Shown: positions 43,765 through 52,482 of the stretch, in pieces
Layout: each line of letters opens with the position of its first letter
Position numbering within the stretch: the first letter of the stretch is position 1
Source: Motiliproteus sp036964625
GTDB lineage: Bacteria > Pseudomonadota > Gammaproteobacteria > Pseudomonadales > Balneatricaceae
Length of the DNA: 64,000 nucleotides
Reading direction: 5' to 3'
Assembly: GCA_036964625.1 (NCBI GenBank)
Contig: JBALTG010000005.1
Coordinates: 1-64,000, forward strand
Program-made: the position numbers and the translations under genes
The notes under the pieces: generated by a model
Database searches by the model: none
What the model was told of the DNA's origin: nothing
The model's input: only the letters and a program-made list of their open reading frames with translations

Positions 43765-44166
43765 ATGTCTGATATTACTGTAGGAACCGAGATTCCTTCG
43801 TTGGAACTGCCACCGATTTCGCGTTTCACGCTGGCACTCTATGCCGGTGCGTCCGGTGATCACAACCCGATTCATATCGACAGCGATTTCGCTCAGAAAG
43901 CGGGGATGCCCGATGTGTTCGCTCAGGGGATGCTGTCGATGGCCTACCTGGGGCGCTTGTTGACCAACTGGATGCCGCAGTCTCAGCTGCGTAGTTTCAG
44001 CAATCGGTTTGTGGCGATGACCCAGCTGCGTGACCAGATCACCTGCAGCGGCAAGGTGGTCGAGCTGTTCGAGCTGGACGGCGAAAAGCGTGCTCGGCTG
44101 GAGATCGTGGCGGCCAAGCAAGACGGTAGCCAGACCCTGGTCGGTGAGGCGGTGGTAGCCCTTTAA
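43765..44166 (+). CDS. MaoC-like (R)-enoyl-CoA hydratase, catalytic subunit
   Basis: Hotdog-fold hydratase of 133 aa. The hydratase-2 motif is complete: YAGASGDHNPIHIDSDFAQK with Asp32 and His37, the positions corresponding to Asp31/His36 of PhaJ. MPDVFAQGMLSMAYLG follows as in this family. It would hydrate enoyl-CoA to (R)-3-hydroxyacyl-CoA together with the non-catalytic subunit encoded 17 bp upstream. GGAGG lies ahead of the ATG. Confidence 0.93.
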   Translation: MSDITVGTEIPSLELPPISRFTLALYAGASGDHNPIHIDSDFAQKAGMPDVFAQGMLSMAYLGRLLTNWMPQSQLRSFSNRFVAMTQLRDQITCSGKVVELFELDGEKRARLEIVAAKQDGSQTLVGEAVVAL

Positions 44167-44178
44167 GGCGATAGATAA

Positions 44179-44205
44179 GAGCCGCCCCCAGTTTTGCTGC
44201 GGCTC
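44179..44205 (+). terminator. intercistronic hairpin after MaoC
   Basis: GAGCCGC and GCGGCTC form a 7-bp stem with a 13-base loop 12 bp after the MaoC stop, before the dehydrogenase gene. There is no T-run, so it may attenuate or stabilise rather than end the transcript. Confidence 0.4.
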
Positions 44206-44244
44206 GGTTACCTCATTAATACAGTATAAGAACGAGGAGTGGCT

Positions 44245-45384
44245 ATGAAGCGCTATTGCTACGAAGAAGATCACAATATGTTTCGGGAGGCGTTCCGCGC
44301 CTTCCTGCAGAAAGAGCTGGTGCCTCATCGTGATGAATGGCGTGCAGCCGGGATGGTGCCGCGCGAAATTTATCGCAAGGCCGGTGACAACGGTTTTCTG
44401 ATCCCGCAAGCGCCCGAGTCTTTGGGTGGCTTGGGAATCGATGACTTTCGCTTCCAGCAGATCGTGGCCGAAGAAATCGGCCTGTGCGGTGAGACCGGCT
44501 TTATGCCGCAGCTGCACAGCACCATCATCGCCCCCTATATCCTCAACCACGGCAGTGATTACCTGAAGGAAAAGTATATCCCCAAGGCGATCAGCGGTGA
44601 GTCTATCCTGGCGGTGGCGATGACCGAACCCGATGCCGGCAGCGACCTGGCGGGCATGCGGGCCAGCGCCGTCGACAGGGGTGATCACTATCTGCTCAAC
44701 GGCAACAAGACCTATATCTCCAACGGCATCTGTGGTGATGTCGTTGTCGTTGCCGCGCGCACCAACCCCGACAAGCCCCATGCCATCAGCCTGTTTGTGG
44801 TGGAAGCCGAGTGGGAAGGGTTCAAGCGTGGCGCCAACCTGCACAAGATGGGGATGAAATCCCAGGATACCGCTGAGCTGTTTTTTGACAACGTCAAGGT
44901 ACCCAAGGAAAACCTGCTGGGCACCGAGGGCGAAGGCTTCAAATACCTGATGGGCGGTCTGACCGAAGAGCGGCTGGGTTGCGCCATCTGGAACATCGGT
45001 TCGGCCGAGTACGCCTTTAACCTGACCAAAGAGTTTGTCACCGAGCGCAAGGTGTTCGGCAAACCGCTGTCGGCGATGCAGAACACCCAGTTCAAGATGG
45101 CCGAACTACGCGCCCGTATCGACATGGCGCAGGCCTTCGTCGACACCATCGTCGCCAACCTAAACCGCGGCGATCACGACAGCGTGGCGGCGTCCGAAGC
45201 CAAGCTGCTGACCAGCGAACTGTTGTGTGATGTCGCCGACGAAGGGGTGCAGCTGCACGGCGGCGCCGGCTATATGGACGAGTATCCGATCTCGCGTGTC
45301 TATACCGATGCCCGGATCACCCGCATCTTTGCCGGCACCTCCGAGATCATGAAGCTGATCATCGCCCGCTCAATTTTCGAGTGA
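44245..45384 (+). CDS. acyl-CoA dehydrogenase (long-chain type)
   Basis: FAD enzyme of 379 aa from the ATG at 44245 with GAGGAG upstream (a GTG at 44239 lies too close to that site). AMTEPDAGSDLAGMRASAV, YISNGICGD and LHGGAGYMDEYPISR are the family segments. The C-terminal loop is RIFAGTSEIMK, so the medium-chain catalytic Glu is absent, and Glu242 in LTEERLGCA on helix G is the likely base, as in long-chain and isovaleryl enzymes. It closes the operon for one full round of beta-oxidation. It is similar to the pseudogene at 34924-36056. A terminator follows. Confidence 0.94.
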   Translation: MKRYCYEEDHNMFREAFRAFLQKELVPHRDEWRAAGMVPREIYRKAGDNGFLIPQAPESLGGLGIDDFRFQQIVAEEIGLCGETGFMPQLHSTIIAPYILNHGSDYLKEKYIPKAISGESILAVAMTEPDAGSDLAGMRASAVDRGDHYLLNGNKTYISNGICGDVVVVAARTNPDKPHAISLFVVEAEWEGFKRGANLHKMGMKSQDTAELFFDNVKVPKENLLGTEGEGFKYLMGGLTEERLGCAIWNIGSAEYAFNLTKEFVTERKVFGKPLSAMQNTQFKMAELRARIDMAQAFVDTIVANLNRGDHDSVAASEAKLLTSELLCDVADEGVQLHGGAGYMDEYPISRVYTDARITRIFAGTSEIMKLIIARSIFE

Positions 45385-45408
45385 GTCGAGCCCTGTGATA
45401 ACCTCATT

Positions 45409-45442
45409 CCGGATCGGTTTCGACAGCGGTCCGGCTTTTTTT
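45409..45442 (+). terminator. intrinsic terminator of the beta-oxidation operon
   Basis: CCGGATCG and CGGTCCGG pair over 8 bp (one G-U) and are followed by CTTTTTTT. It lies 25 bp after the dehydrogenase stop. Confidence 0.82.
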
Positions 45443-45698
45443 CTGGAGTTCAGAGATGCTGGCTCCAGCGTTTTCGCTTCTCTCCCCGAAATCAGTCCTT
45501 TGCTCATTTTCTGATATCGGGTACAGATGAGAACCCTCCCTTCAGACTCTGTGCCGCAAATTTTTGAAGGCATGTTTCCAGGGGGCAAAAAGGTGCTTGT
45601 ATCTGAGCGGTTTGAGACTGGTCTGCCCCTGTACTTAACGCATTCGAGACGTTCGGCGGCAGCTGACAAAATGTTTCGGGTGATGAGGACAGAACGAT
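45443..45698. promoter_or_regulatory. leader region of the TetR/phasin island
   Basis: About 255 bp between the terminator and the tetR start, with no supported gene. It presumably contains the promoter of the regulator. I could not identify clear -10/-35 boxes or a palindromic operator by eye. Confidence 0.35.
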
Positions 45699-46334
45699 AT
45701 GAAAACCAAAGATAAAATACTGCATGCCAGCTTGGAGGCGTTCTGTGAGTTTGGTGTGGCACAGGTCTCCACCAATCATATCGCGGACATCCTGGACTTG
45801 AGTCCCGGTAATGTTTATTACTACTTCAAGAACAAGCAGGCGCTCGTTGACGAACTCTACGGCTGTTTCATCACCGATTTTGTGGGTTTTCTGCAGGGGG
45901 GCGGGAAGCGGGTCGACAGTCCCGCCAGAGTGTGGCTGGTGTTGAGTCTCTGTTTCCAGTTGATGATCAAATATCGCTTCGTGTTCCGAGACGCAAATTA
46001 TGTCGCTAGCAAGTATCCCGAACTCAGAAAACGCTTCAATGAAGTGATCTACGAAACCCGCGCGGCAGGAGACAGCTTCTGTCAGCAATTGATCGATTGT
46101 GGCCTGATGGTCGCTGCTCCGGGTGAGGTGAACAGGCTGGCAACCAACCTGCATCTAGTGTTCACCCAGTGGATCACCTACGTCGAATTTCTTCCTTTTG
46201 ATCGCGGCCGTATCCGTTCTGATGCGGATCCGTATCGAATCTCTCAGGGTATCCAGCAGATCGTCGACCTGATTTTTCCGTACCTGGATGAGGATGCGCG
46301 GGAAGTATTTTTGGCGGTGGATACGTCCGCATAA
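45699..46334 (+). CDS. TetR/AcrR family transcriptional regulator
   Basis: Regulator of 211 aa. The N-terminal HTH covers about 5-52 (ILHASLEAFCEFGVAQVSTN, then DLSPGNVYYYFKNKQALV). The C-terminal region (LVLSLCFQLMIKYRFVFRDA and following) matches a TetR-type ligand domain. It sits directly upstream of the phasin and wax ester synthase genes on the same strand and is the obvious candidate to control storage-lipid formation. The effector is unknown; an acyl-CoA is plausible. Confidence 0.9.
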   Translation: MKTKDKILHASLEAFCEFGVAQVSTNHIADILDLSPGNVYYYFKNKQALVDELYGCFITDFVGFLQGGGKRVDSPARVWLVLSLCFQLMIKYRFVFRDANYVASKYPELRKRFNEVIYETRAAGDSFCQQLIDCGLMVAAPGEVNRLATNLHLVFTQWITYVEFLPFDRGRIRSDADPYRISQGIQQIVDLIFPYLDEDAREVFLAVDTSA

Positions 46335-46485
46335 GCGGGTGACAGTAAAGGGCTTTGAAATACTTACAAAGTTTGTTTTTTTACTCAAATATTTATCTAT
46401 ACCATGGCTATTGGTTATTTAGATCGGCACGGCTGTCTTAGGCAAGTGTCTTAATTTTCATGAACTTATATAAAGAGTGATAACT

Positions 46486-47010
46486 ATGTTGCTGGATTTT
46501 ATCAAGACTAACGAACTGACCTCTATTGGCCGTCAACTGCTGGAAACCAATAAAGAGTTGGTTGATGCCGCGCTGAACACCAGTCAGGACGTTGTTAAGA
46601 AGGGCGTTGAATACAACCGTACCGTGATCCAGGCGGGTGTTAACGCGCTGTCCTCCACGCGAGAAGAAACTGGTCGTTTGGTTGATGAAGTGCTTAAGCA
46701 AAGTCGTAAGGTTGAAGAGCGCACGCTAGAAACTCTGGAAGAGGTTAGCGACAAGTCTATCGAGCGCGTAACCGAGGCGTTTGATCGTGTGGGTAACTCG
46801 GCTTCTATTTTGGGTGGTGCATTTCAGGATAGCGTACTGGACTCCGTACAGACCATCAGCGAGCCTTCCGTCGGTGTGCTGAAAAGCGTCGCCGAGCAAC
46901 TGACAGAGGTGCCCAGCAAGCTGCTGAACACCGCTGTGCGTTCAGAGAAGAAGGCAGAGAAAGCGGCTGTAACCCGTAAGCCTGCTGCCAAGCCTGCTGC
47001 CAGCGCGTAA
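46486..47010 (+). CDS. phasin family protein
   Basis: Granule-coat type protein of 174 aa (a GTG at 46477 would add three residues). The sequence is nearly all amphipathic helix, with TSIGRQLLETNKELVDAALN, TVIQAGVNALSSTREETGR and VEERTLETLEEVSDK, typical of phasins that coat polyhydroxyalkanoate or lipid inclusions. The last ~25 residues are Lys/Ala/Pro-rich (EKKAEKAAVTRKPAAKPAAS), like the tails of phasins and of the acyltransferase at 50688. It lies between the TetR gene and the WS/DGAT-like gene. Since no PHA synthase is in the window, wax or triacylglycerol granules are the likely target. Confidence 0.85.
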   Translation: MLLDFIKTNELTSIGRQLLETNKELVDAALNTSQDVVKKGVEYNRTVIQAGVNALSSTREETGRLVDEVLKQSRKVEERTLETLEEVSDKSIERVTEAFDRVGNSASILGGAFQDSVLDSVQTISEPSVGVLKSVAEQLTEVPSKLLNTAVRSEKKAEKAAVTRKPAAKPAASA

Positions 47011-47289
47011 CGTCTTTTCGTTTAGCGTCTAAGAGCGCCACTCGAGTTTCTCTTGGGTGGCCTTTCTGCGGAATCTTTAGCCGTCGTCGTCCTGCGTCGG
47101 CGGATTTTGTACCGGCCCTGTCCCGCTATAGCTTTTCCTGCGTTTAGCGGGGGGGGGCTTGCTCATCGTTATTCATTAATCAGCTGTGCCGGCTGCTGTA
47201 TATGGTTGCGCCTGGCACTGTTGTCTAGACTTCCCGCTGGAATTCGGCCGTGCTGTAAAGGGTTGTCAACGCAAAGTTAGGAGTTAAGC

Positions 47290-48702
47290 ATGCTCGGTAC
47301 TCTAAACCTGGATGCGTTGCCGTTTATATCCGATGACGTCGGTGGGCAGCGGATGGATACCTTCGTGATGATCTATGATCAGCGCGGCCTGACCGATGGC
47401 CCATTGCGCTTTAAGCAGGTGCTGACACGCATAAAAACGGAAGTTCGGCACTATCCTCAATTTCGACAGCTGTTTCGCCCGTCAGTGCTGCCGTTGGGGG
47501 CTCAGTGCTGGGTGGATGATGAGGCGTTTGATGTCGAATTCCATGTGCGCCATATCGCCCTGCCAAAGCCCGGGGATTGGCGTCAGTTTTGTATCCAGGT
47601 AGCCCGCCTTCATTCCAGGCCACTGGATCAGACTCGTCCGTTGTGGGAGATCAATGTCGTCGAGGGGTTGGATAACATCCCCTGGCTTGGGGAGGGGCAT
47701 TTTGCACTGGTTTGCAAGGTGCATCGAGGGTTGATGGAATCGACCCACGAGCAGGCGCAGGACCTGATTTGGACGCTGCACGATGAGGTCGAATTCGCCG
47801 TTGATTCCGCGCCTGCCAGCAAGGTTAACGTTGCCTTGCCCTTCGCTGACCTACTGCGCGATGGCTGTGACCGCCTGCTACGCCCGCTCGGCGGGCCGTT
47901 GGAGCTGGCACTTGGCGCTGCCCGCTCCGTTTCATCACGGCTAATGCCGGCCGTAGGGTTTTATACCCATGCGCTGTTAGGCAAAGGGTCAATGCCTTTC
48001 ACCCGGTTCAATACCGATATATCCAGTTTTCGGGTGTGGGAAAGCTGCTATTTATCAGCAGGTACGCTGGCTAGACTGCAGCAGTACTATCCCGGTGTCT
48101 CCGAATCTGATCTGATCTTGGCGCAGATCGCCGGTGCCTTGCGTCTTTATTTGAATGATAAAACCGAACTGGGGGGGCGTGACCTGTGGGCATTGGCTCC
48201 GGTCCAGCCGGCGGATGCTGATGCGCAAACGCTGACGTTTTCCGTGGTTAATCTGGCCACAGGTGTCGAGGATCCGGCTGAGCGATTGCTGTCGATCAGT
48301 CGCTGGCGCCAGCAGAACCCACCTGTCGAAGCGATGATTGTCGAAGCGCCGCTTAGGTCGCCGCTGCGGCGCATGACCCACACCAACGACCTGTTGCAAC
48401 GAATCCAGGGGACGCAAAGTGGGAGGATTACCGCCAATACTGCGCTGATCACCTTGCCCGATGAACGCCATTCGTTGAGCCTGCTGGGTGCCCCATTGGT
48501 CTACCTCTCCGGGGTGCCAGAGGTCTCCAACGGCCTAGGATTGGTACACCTGGCCAGCCGTTACGGTGACCACCTGACCTTGACCGTCACCTCCTGTCGA
48601 GAGATGTTGCCCGACCCCGCTTTCTATCGGGAGTGCTTGTACCAGAGCCTGCAGGAGATGCTGGGCACAGCGTCGCAGAGCCCTGAGGAGTTGTCCTTAT
48701 GA
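47290..48702 (+). CDS. WS/DGAT-family protein with degenerate active site
   Basis: Member of the wax ester synthase/acyl-CoA:diacylglycerol acyltransferase family, 470 aa. DVEFHVRHIALPKPGDWRQF and LDQTRPLWEINVVEGL are typical N-terminal segments, and the C-terminal DUF1298-like half is present (LPDERHSLSLLGAPLVYLSG, LGLVHLASRYGDHLTL). The catalytic HHxxxDG is replaced: residues 145-151 read HRGLMES, so the second His and the Asp-Gly are gone. The paralogue at 50688 keeps HHAVADG at exactly the same residue numbers. Acyltransferase activity is therefore unlikely and a regulatory or structural role is possible. TTAGGAG precedes the ATG; the lipase-like gene overlaps by 4 bp. Confidence 0.88.
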   Translation: MLGTLNLDALPFISDDVGGQRMDTFVMIYDQRGLTDGPLRFKQVLTRIKTEVRHYPQFRQLFRPSVLPLGAQCWVDDEAFDVEFHVRHIALPKPGDWRQFCIQVARLHSRPLDQTRPLWEINVVEGLDNIPWLGEGHFALVCKVHRGLMESTHEQAQDLIWTLHDEVEFAVDSAPASKVNVALPFADLLRDGCDRLLRPLGGPLELALGAARSVSSRLMPAVGFYTHALLGKGSMPFTRFNTDISSFRVWESCYLSAGTLARLQQYYPGVSESDLILAQIAGALRLYLNDKTELGGRDLWALAPVQPADADAQTLTFSVVNLATGVEDPAERLLSISRWRQQNPPVEAMIVEAPLRSPLRRMTHTNDLLQRIQGTQSGRITANTALITLPDERHSLSLLGAPLVYLSGVPEVSNGLGLVHLASRYGDHLTLTVTSCREMLPDPAFYRECLYQSLQEMLGTASQSPEELSL

Positions 48703-49514
48703 TCGCGAAACTGTGGAATCTGGTTGGTAGTGACCAGGGACCCCGGCTTGTCTATACCCTGATGGAAGCCCGTGCGCTGGTCGAACCACTGAGTCTGGGG
48801 TTAATGGCCCCGATGATTTCCGCCCGGCCCAAGGGGGATGGTCACCCGGTACTGGTGCTGCCGGGGTTTACTGCCGGTGATGGTGAAACCTATCTGTTAC
48901 GCCAGTTCCTCAAGTCCCATAATTACCGGGTCTACGCTTGGAAGATGGGTCGCAATGTCGGCCCCATGGTGGGCCTTGAAAAAAGAATTTCTGAAAAGGT
49001 TCGGGCCCTGGCCGATGAGCACGGTACCCCGGTGACGCTGATCGGCTGGAGTCTGGGCGGGCTGTTTGCCCGCAGTGTTGCGCACCAGATGCCAGAACTG
49101 GTGCGCAGCGTGATCAGCCTTGGCAGTCCCCTAGGCGTGGGTAGAGGGGGGCGCGACATTTCGCCGCTGATTACCCTGCTGGGTAGTCGGGTGGTGGCCA
49201 GCGAGTTTCTGGCAATGATCGACGATAAAAGCTTGTCTGACTGGAATCATACGCCACCGGTGCCGACCACTGCGATCTATTCACAGACCGACGGTGCGGC
49301 TCACTGGGGGTCCACGTGCGACCCACTCGAGCATGCTCGGTCAGAGAATGTTCGTGTCCCCGGCAGCCATTGTGGGCTGACCCACAACGCTTTTGTCTAT
49401 TCGGTGTTGGCAGATCGGTTGGCGCAGCCTGAAGGTGACTGGCAACCCTTCTCGTACTTGGGTATCAGTAGCCTTTACTATCGCCTGTTCGAACCTTTCA
49501 AGGGGATCTGCTGA
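48699..49514 (+). CDS. alpha/beta hydrolase (lipase/esterase-like)
   Basis: Alpha/beta-hydrolase of 271 aa, overlapping the preceding gene by ATGA. The oxyanion region is VLVLPGFTAGDGE, the nucleophile elbow is GWSLGG with Ser118, and a conserved His lies in PGSHCGLTHN near the C-terminus. There is no signal peptide, so it acts in the cytoplasm. Translational coupling to the degenerate WS/DGAT protein suggests joint function, for example in mobilising or remodelling neutral lipid. A strong terminator follows. Confidence 0.88.
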   Translation: MIAKLWNLVGSDQGPRLVYTLMEARALVEPLSLGLMAPMISARPKGDGHPVLVLPGFTAGDGETYLLRQFLKSHNYRVYAWKMGRNVGPMVGLEKRISEKVRALADEHGTPVTLIGWSLGGLFARSVAHQMPELVRSVISLGSPLGVGRGGRDISPLITLLGSRVVASEFLAMIDDKSLSDWNHTPPVPTTAIYSQTDGAAHWGSTCDPLEHARSENVRVPGSHCGLTHNAFVYSVLADRLAQPEGDWQPFSYLGISSLYYRLFEPFKGIC

Positions 49515-49524
49515 GTCGGGGACC

Positions 49525-49551
49525 CCAATTGCCTATGAATTGGTTTTTTTT
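49525..49551 (+). terminator. intrinsic terminator
   Basis: CCAATT and AATTGG form a 6-bp stem with a 7-base loop followed by eight T. It ends the TetR-phasin-WS/DGAT-hydrolase segment and separates it from the second acyltransferase block. Confidence 0.85.
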
Positions 49552-49695
49552 GATCATCGTATTTGTCTGACCTAGAGGTGATGATTGTGTCAGAAATAAT
49601 AAATCACAATGTTTGCTTTATTATTAGTTTCTGATGTTCGGCAATATTTTCTTTTCCTGAAGAATGCAGCCGAGTGGTAAAGGATTAGTTAGCCG

Positions 49696-50622
49696 GTGAG
49701 TATTCAGAATTTTTTCCTCAAAAAATACCTTCGTTACCAATATAAACCCCGCTTTAACGAACAGCTGGACCTCCAGCAGGTGCGAATTGAGCTGGATTCG
49801 GTGATCAATACCTACATGCCGCCCCCCTGTGGTTTTCTGGATATTCGCCAGGAGATCATTGGCGGAGTTTCGTGCGAGTGCATCACACCCAAGCGGGGGC
49901 GGGCGAAGGGCACCTTCTTTTATCTGCACGGTGGTATGTTTGTCATGGGGTCACCGCTGAGTCACCGTGGGGTGACTTGCGTGCTGGCCAATGAGCTGAA
50001 TCTCAACGTGGTTGTTCCAACCTACCGCCTTGCCCCAGAACACCCTTTCCCCGCTGCGGTCGACGATGTTTGGGCGGCCTATCAGGGGCTGATCGCCGAA
50101 TCTTGCCACCCCGCGCCGTTGATTGTCGGAGGTGACCAGTGCGGCGCCGGTCTGGCGATGATTCTTGGGCTGGCCCTGAGGGACGCGGGGGAGCGGTTGC
50201 CTGATGCTCTGGTGGGGGTTTCCGGTTTTTATGATCTGACCTTGACCTCTGAATCCATGGCGCGAAACAGCGAGGCCGATTGCTGCTGCACCCTGACGGC
50301 TTTCAGGCGGGGGATCGGTTACTACCTGTCCGACCCGGCGCTGGCCGCCCGTCCGGAAGTGTCACCGCTATTCGCCTCGTTGGACGGGTTGCCGCCGGTG
50401 CTGCTGCAGGTCTCCGATACCGAAATGTTGCTGGACGATTCCCGCAATCTGGCCCGCGCGTTAGAAAAGGCGGGGGGGCAGGTGTGTCTTGATGTCTGGG
50501 AGGACGTGCCTAGCTGCTGGCATATCGCGGCTGTTGGCCTTCCTGAAGGGCGCTCGGCAATCAAGCGAATTGGGAAATTTCTTAACAATACGCTGGCAAA
50601 CAGCGAGCGCATTGCTTCATAG
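49696..50622 (+). CDS. HSL-type alpha/beta hydrolase with substituted nucleophile
   Basis: Protein of 308 aa of the hormone-sensitive-lipase group, starting at GTG. The family landmarks are LHGGM (78-81, usually HGGG) and TYRLAPEHPFPAA. The nucleophile elbow, usually GDSAGG, reads GDQCGAG, so Gln148 stands in the Ser position, with Cys149 next to it. The acid region (VSDTEMLLDDS) is kept. A His is present in CWHIAAVG. Hydrolysis by the normal mechanism is not expected; it may be a pseudoenzyme that binds lipid, or use Cys149 in some way. The intact paralogue lies at 52483. It directly precedes the active WS/DGAT gene. Confidence 0.87.
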   Translation: MSIQNFFLKKYLRYQYKPRFNEQLDLQQVRIELDSVINTYMPPPCGFLDIRQEIIGGVSCECITPKRGRAKGTFFYLHGGMFVMGSPLSHRGVTCVLANELNLNVVVPTYRLAPEHPFPAAVDDVWAAYQGLIAESCHPAPLIVGGDQCGAGLAMILGLALRDAGERLPDALVGVSGFYDLTLTSESMARNSEADCCCTLTAFRRGIGYYLSDPALAARPEVSPLFASLDGLPPVLLQVSDTEMLLDDSRNLARALEKAGGQVCLDVWEDVPSCWHIAAVGLPEGRSAIKRIGKFLNNTLANSERIAS

Positions 50623-50687
50623 CAGCTGGGCAGTTCAACCCATGGTAACGGGTTTGTATTTTTCTTAATAAATTGGAATTAATAATC

Positions 50688-52427
50688 ATGCTCCATCAAT
50701 TACAAAGCCTTGATCGGTTGTTCCTTGACCTGGACTCTGAAAAAACGTCGATGGCGGTCACGCCGCTCTATTTTTATGATCCTAGCGAGATGGCGGGTGG
50801 GGTGTTTTCCTATCCGGATTTTTTGACGCATATGGATCGCTGCGCACGGAGCATTCCCGCGCTGTGCGGGCGCCTCGATCGCGTTGCCATGGATCTGGAT
50901 AACCCCTGTCTGGTCGAGGATGAGCGCTTCGATATAGGAGGTCATGTGCAACATCGGGTGCTGGTTGACCCTCGTTCCATTAAGGAAATGTCAAAGGCGA
51001 TCACCGATTTTCACGGTTCTCCGATCGACATGAATCGCCCCTTGTGGGAGATGCTGGTTATCAGTGGAATCAATTTAAAGAGTCTGCCTAAGGACTGTTT
51101 CCTGGTGGCTCTTAAGGTACACCATGCGGTTGCCGATGGCATGACCGTCATGGATATGACCGCCAAGATGCACGGCCTGACCCCGGTCGGAAACCCAGTT
51201 CAACTGCCGTCATCCAATAGTTTGAGGCAAGGGCTGTTCGGCACCGCCACCCGGATACTGACAGGTAACTTTAAGCAGTCGGTACAACTGGTTTCCCCGC
51301 TGTTGCAGGTGGCACCTAAGTTGAGCATGAAAGCGCTGAATTATTCTTTCGAACGCTTTGGCAAGCCCTCCAGCTCTGCGCCCAAAACCCGTTTCAGTGG
51401 TGATGTCAGTGCAGAGAGAGTTTGGGGTTATACCGTCTTACCGCTAGCCGAGTTTAAAAGGATCCGTAAGCTGATCCCCGGCGTAACCATCAATGATCTG
51501 GTGTTGACGGTGGTGGCCGGAGGCTTGCGTGAATACCTGGCGGACAAAAATGAGCTGCCGGAGTCGACCCTGCGGGCTGCCGCGCCCATCAGTGTACGTA
51601 CCGAAGCCGAGCGCTCGGAGGCCGGTAATCAGGTCGGGATGCTGAGTGTGGATCTGCCGGTTCAGATCGAGGACCCGCTGGAGCAGTTGATGCTGATCTC
51701 CAAGTCCGCCGATCAGGCCAAGGAGGCGCATGAGAAACTCGGCGGGCGGGCGATCACCGACGTGATCAAGTATATGCCGCCGGCTTATATGACCTATCTG
51801 GGCAATATGCTCGGGTCATCAGCGAATAAGCTGCTTGTGCAGATGCTGGGCGATACCGTTGTGACCAACGTGCCGGGCCCTAGTCAGGAGATCAGTCTGC
51901 TCGGTGCACGCTTGGTCAATATGAGCGGTGCCGGCCCCATCTCTCACGGTTGTGGCCTGATCCACCCGGTGGTGTCCTATAACGACAAAATCAATATCGC
52001 CGTCGGCTCCTGTCCGGAGATGATGCCGGACGTGAAGTTTTATACCCAATGCTTGTTCAACAGCTTTGCCCGTCTTCAGCAGAGCGTGCAAGCGCGCTAT
52101 GAGGGCGTGCTTAATGCGCCGAAACCTGAAAAGTCTGCGGCGGCAAAAGCCGACCGCAAACCTGTGTCACCCTCTGCGGCCAATCCTGCCAGCCGTAAGT
52201 GTGCTCCAACGAACAAAAAATCCGTGGCGCGTGCACCTAAGGTCGCAACGGTCACTACCGCCAAGAAATCAGTGGCAACCACAGTCAAAAAACCAGCGGC
52301 AAAAACAGATAACAAAGCTGCGGCCAGCACGGTCAAGAACACGCCAGCGAAGCAGCCCGCTTCGGGCATGAATACGGTGCAAACCACCGCTGCTGAGCGT
52401 ACTGCAGAGCCAGCCAAGACTGCCTGA
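50688..52427 (+). CDS. wax ester synthase/diacylglycerol acyltransferase with Lys/Ala-rich tail
   Basis: Bifunctional acyltransferase that makes wax esters or triacylglycerol from acyl-CoA, 579 aa from the ATG at 50688. The catalytic HHAVADG lies at 145-151, PLWEMLVISGI just before it, and VTNVPGPSQEISLLGA and HGCGLIHPVVSYNDKINIA in the C-terminal domain. The catalytic part ends near 470. It is followed by about 110 residues rich in Lys, Ala, Pro, Thr and Ser (KKSVATTVKKPAAKTDNKAA and similar), not usual for this family and like the phasin tail encoded at 46.9 kb. The tail may anchor the enzyme to granules or nucleic acid. It is flanked by an inactive-looking and an intact HSL-type hydrolase. 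Confidence 0.93.
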   Translation: MLHQLQSLDRLFLDLDSEKTSMAVTPLYFYDPSEMAGGVFSYPDFLTHMDRCARSIPALCGRLDRVAMDLDNPCLVEDERFDIGGHVQHRVLVDPRSIKEMSKAITDFHGSPIDMNRPLWEMLVISGINLKSLPKDCFLVALKVHHAVADGMTVMDMTAKMHGLTPVGNPVQLPSSNSLRQGLFGTATRILTGNFKQSVQLVSPLLQVAPKLSMKALNYSFERFGKPSSSAPKTRFSGDVSAERVWGYTVLPLAEFKRIRKLIPGVTINDLVLTVVAGGLREYLADKNELPESTLRAAAPISVRTEAERSEAGNQVGMLSVDLPVQIEDPLEQLMLISKSADQAKEAHEKLGGRAITDVIKYMPPAYMTYLGNMLGSSANKLLVQMLGDTVVTNVPGPSQEISLLGARLVNMSGAGPISHGCGLIHPVVSYNDKINIAVGSCPEMMPDVKFYTQCLFNSFARLQQSVQARYEGVLNAPKPEKSAAAKADRKPVSPSAANPASRKCAPTNKKSVARAPKVATVTTAKKSVATTVKKPAAKTDNKAAASTVKNTPAKQPASGMNTVQTTAAERTAEPAKTA

Positions 52428-52482
52428 TTATCGGAATTACTGAGCCGCTCTGTGTCAGGGTGGCTCAATGACAGGAGCGAGT

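Noticed and set aside
43732..44844. 370-codon minus-strand ORF over the MaoC and dehydrogenase genes
   Set aside because: Both plus-strand genes have intact active-site motifs and ribosome-binding sites; the antisense frame has none.
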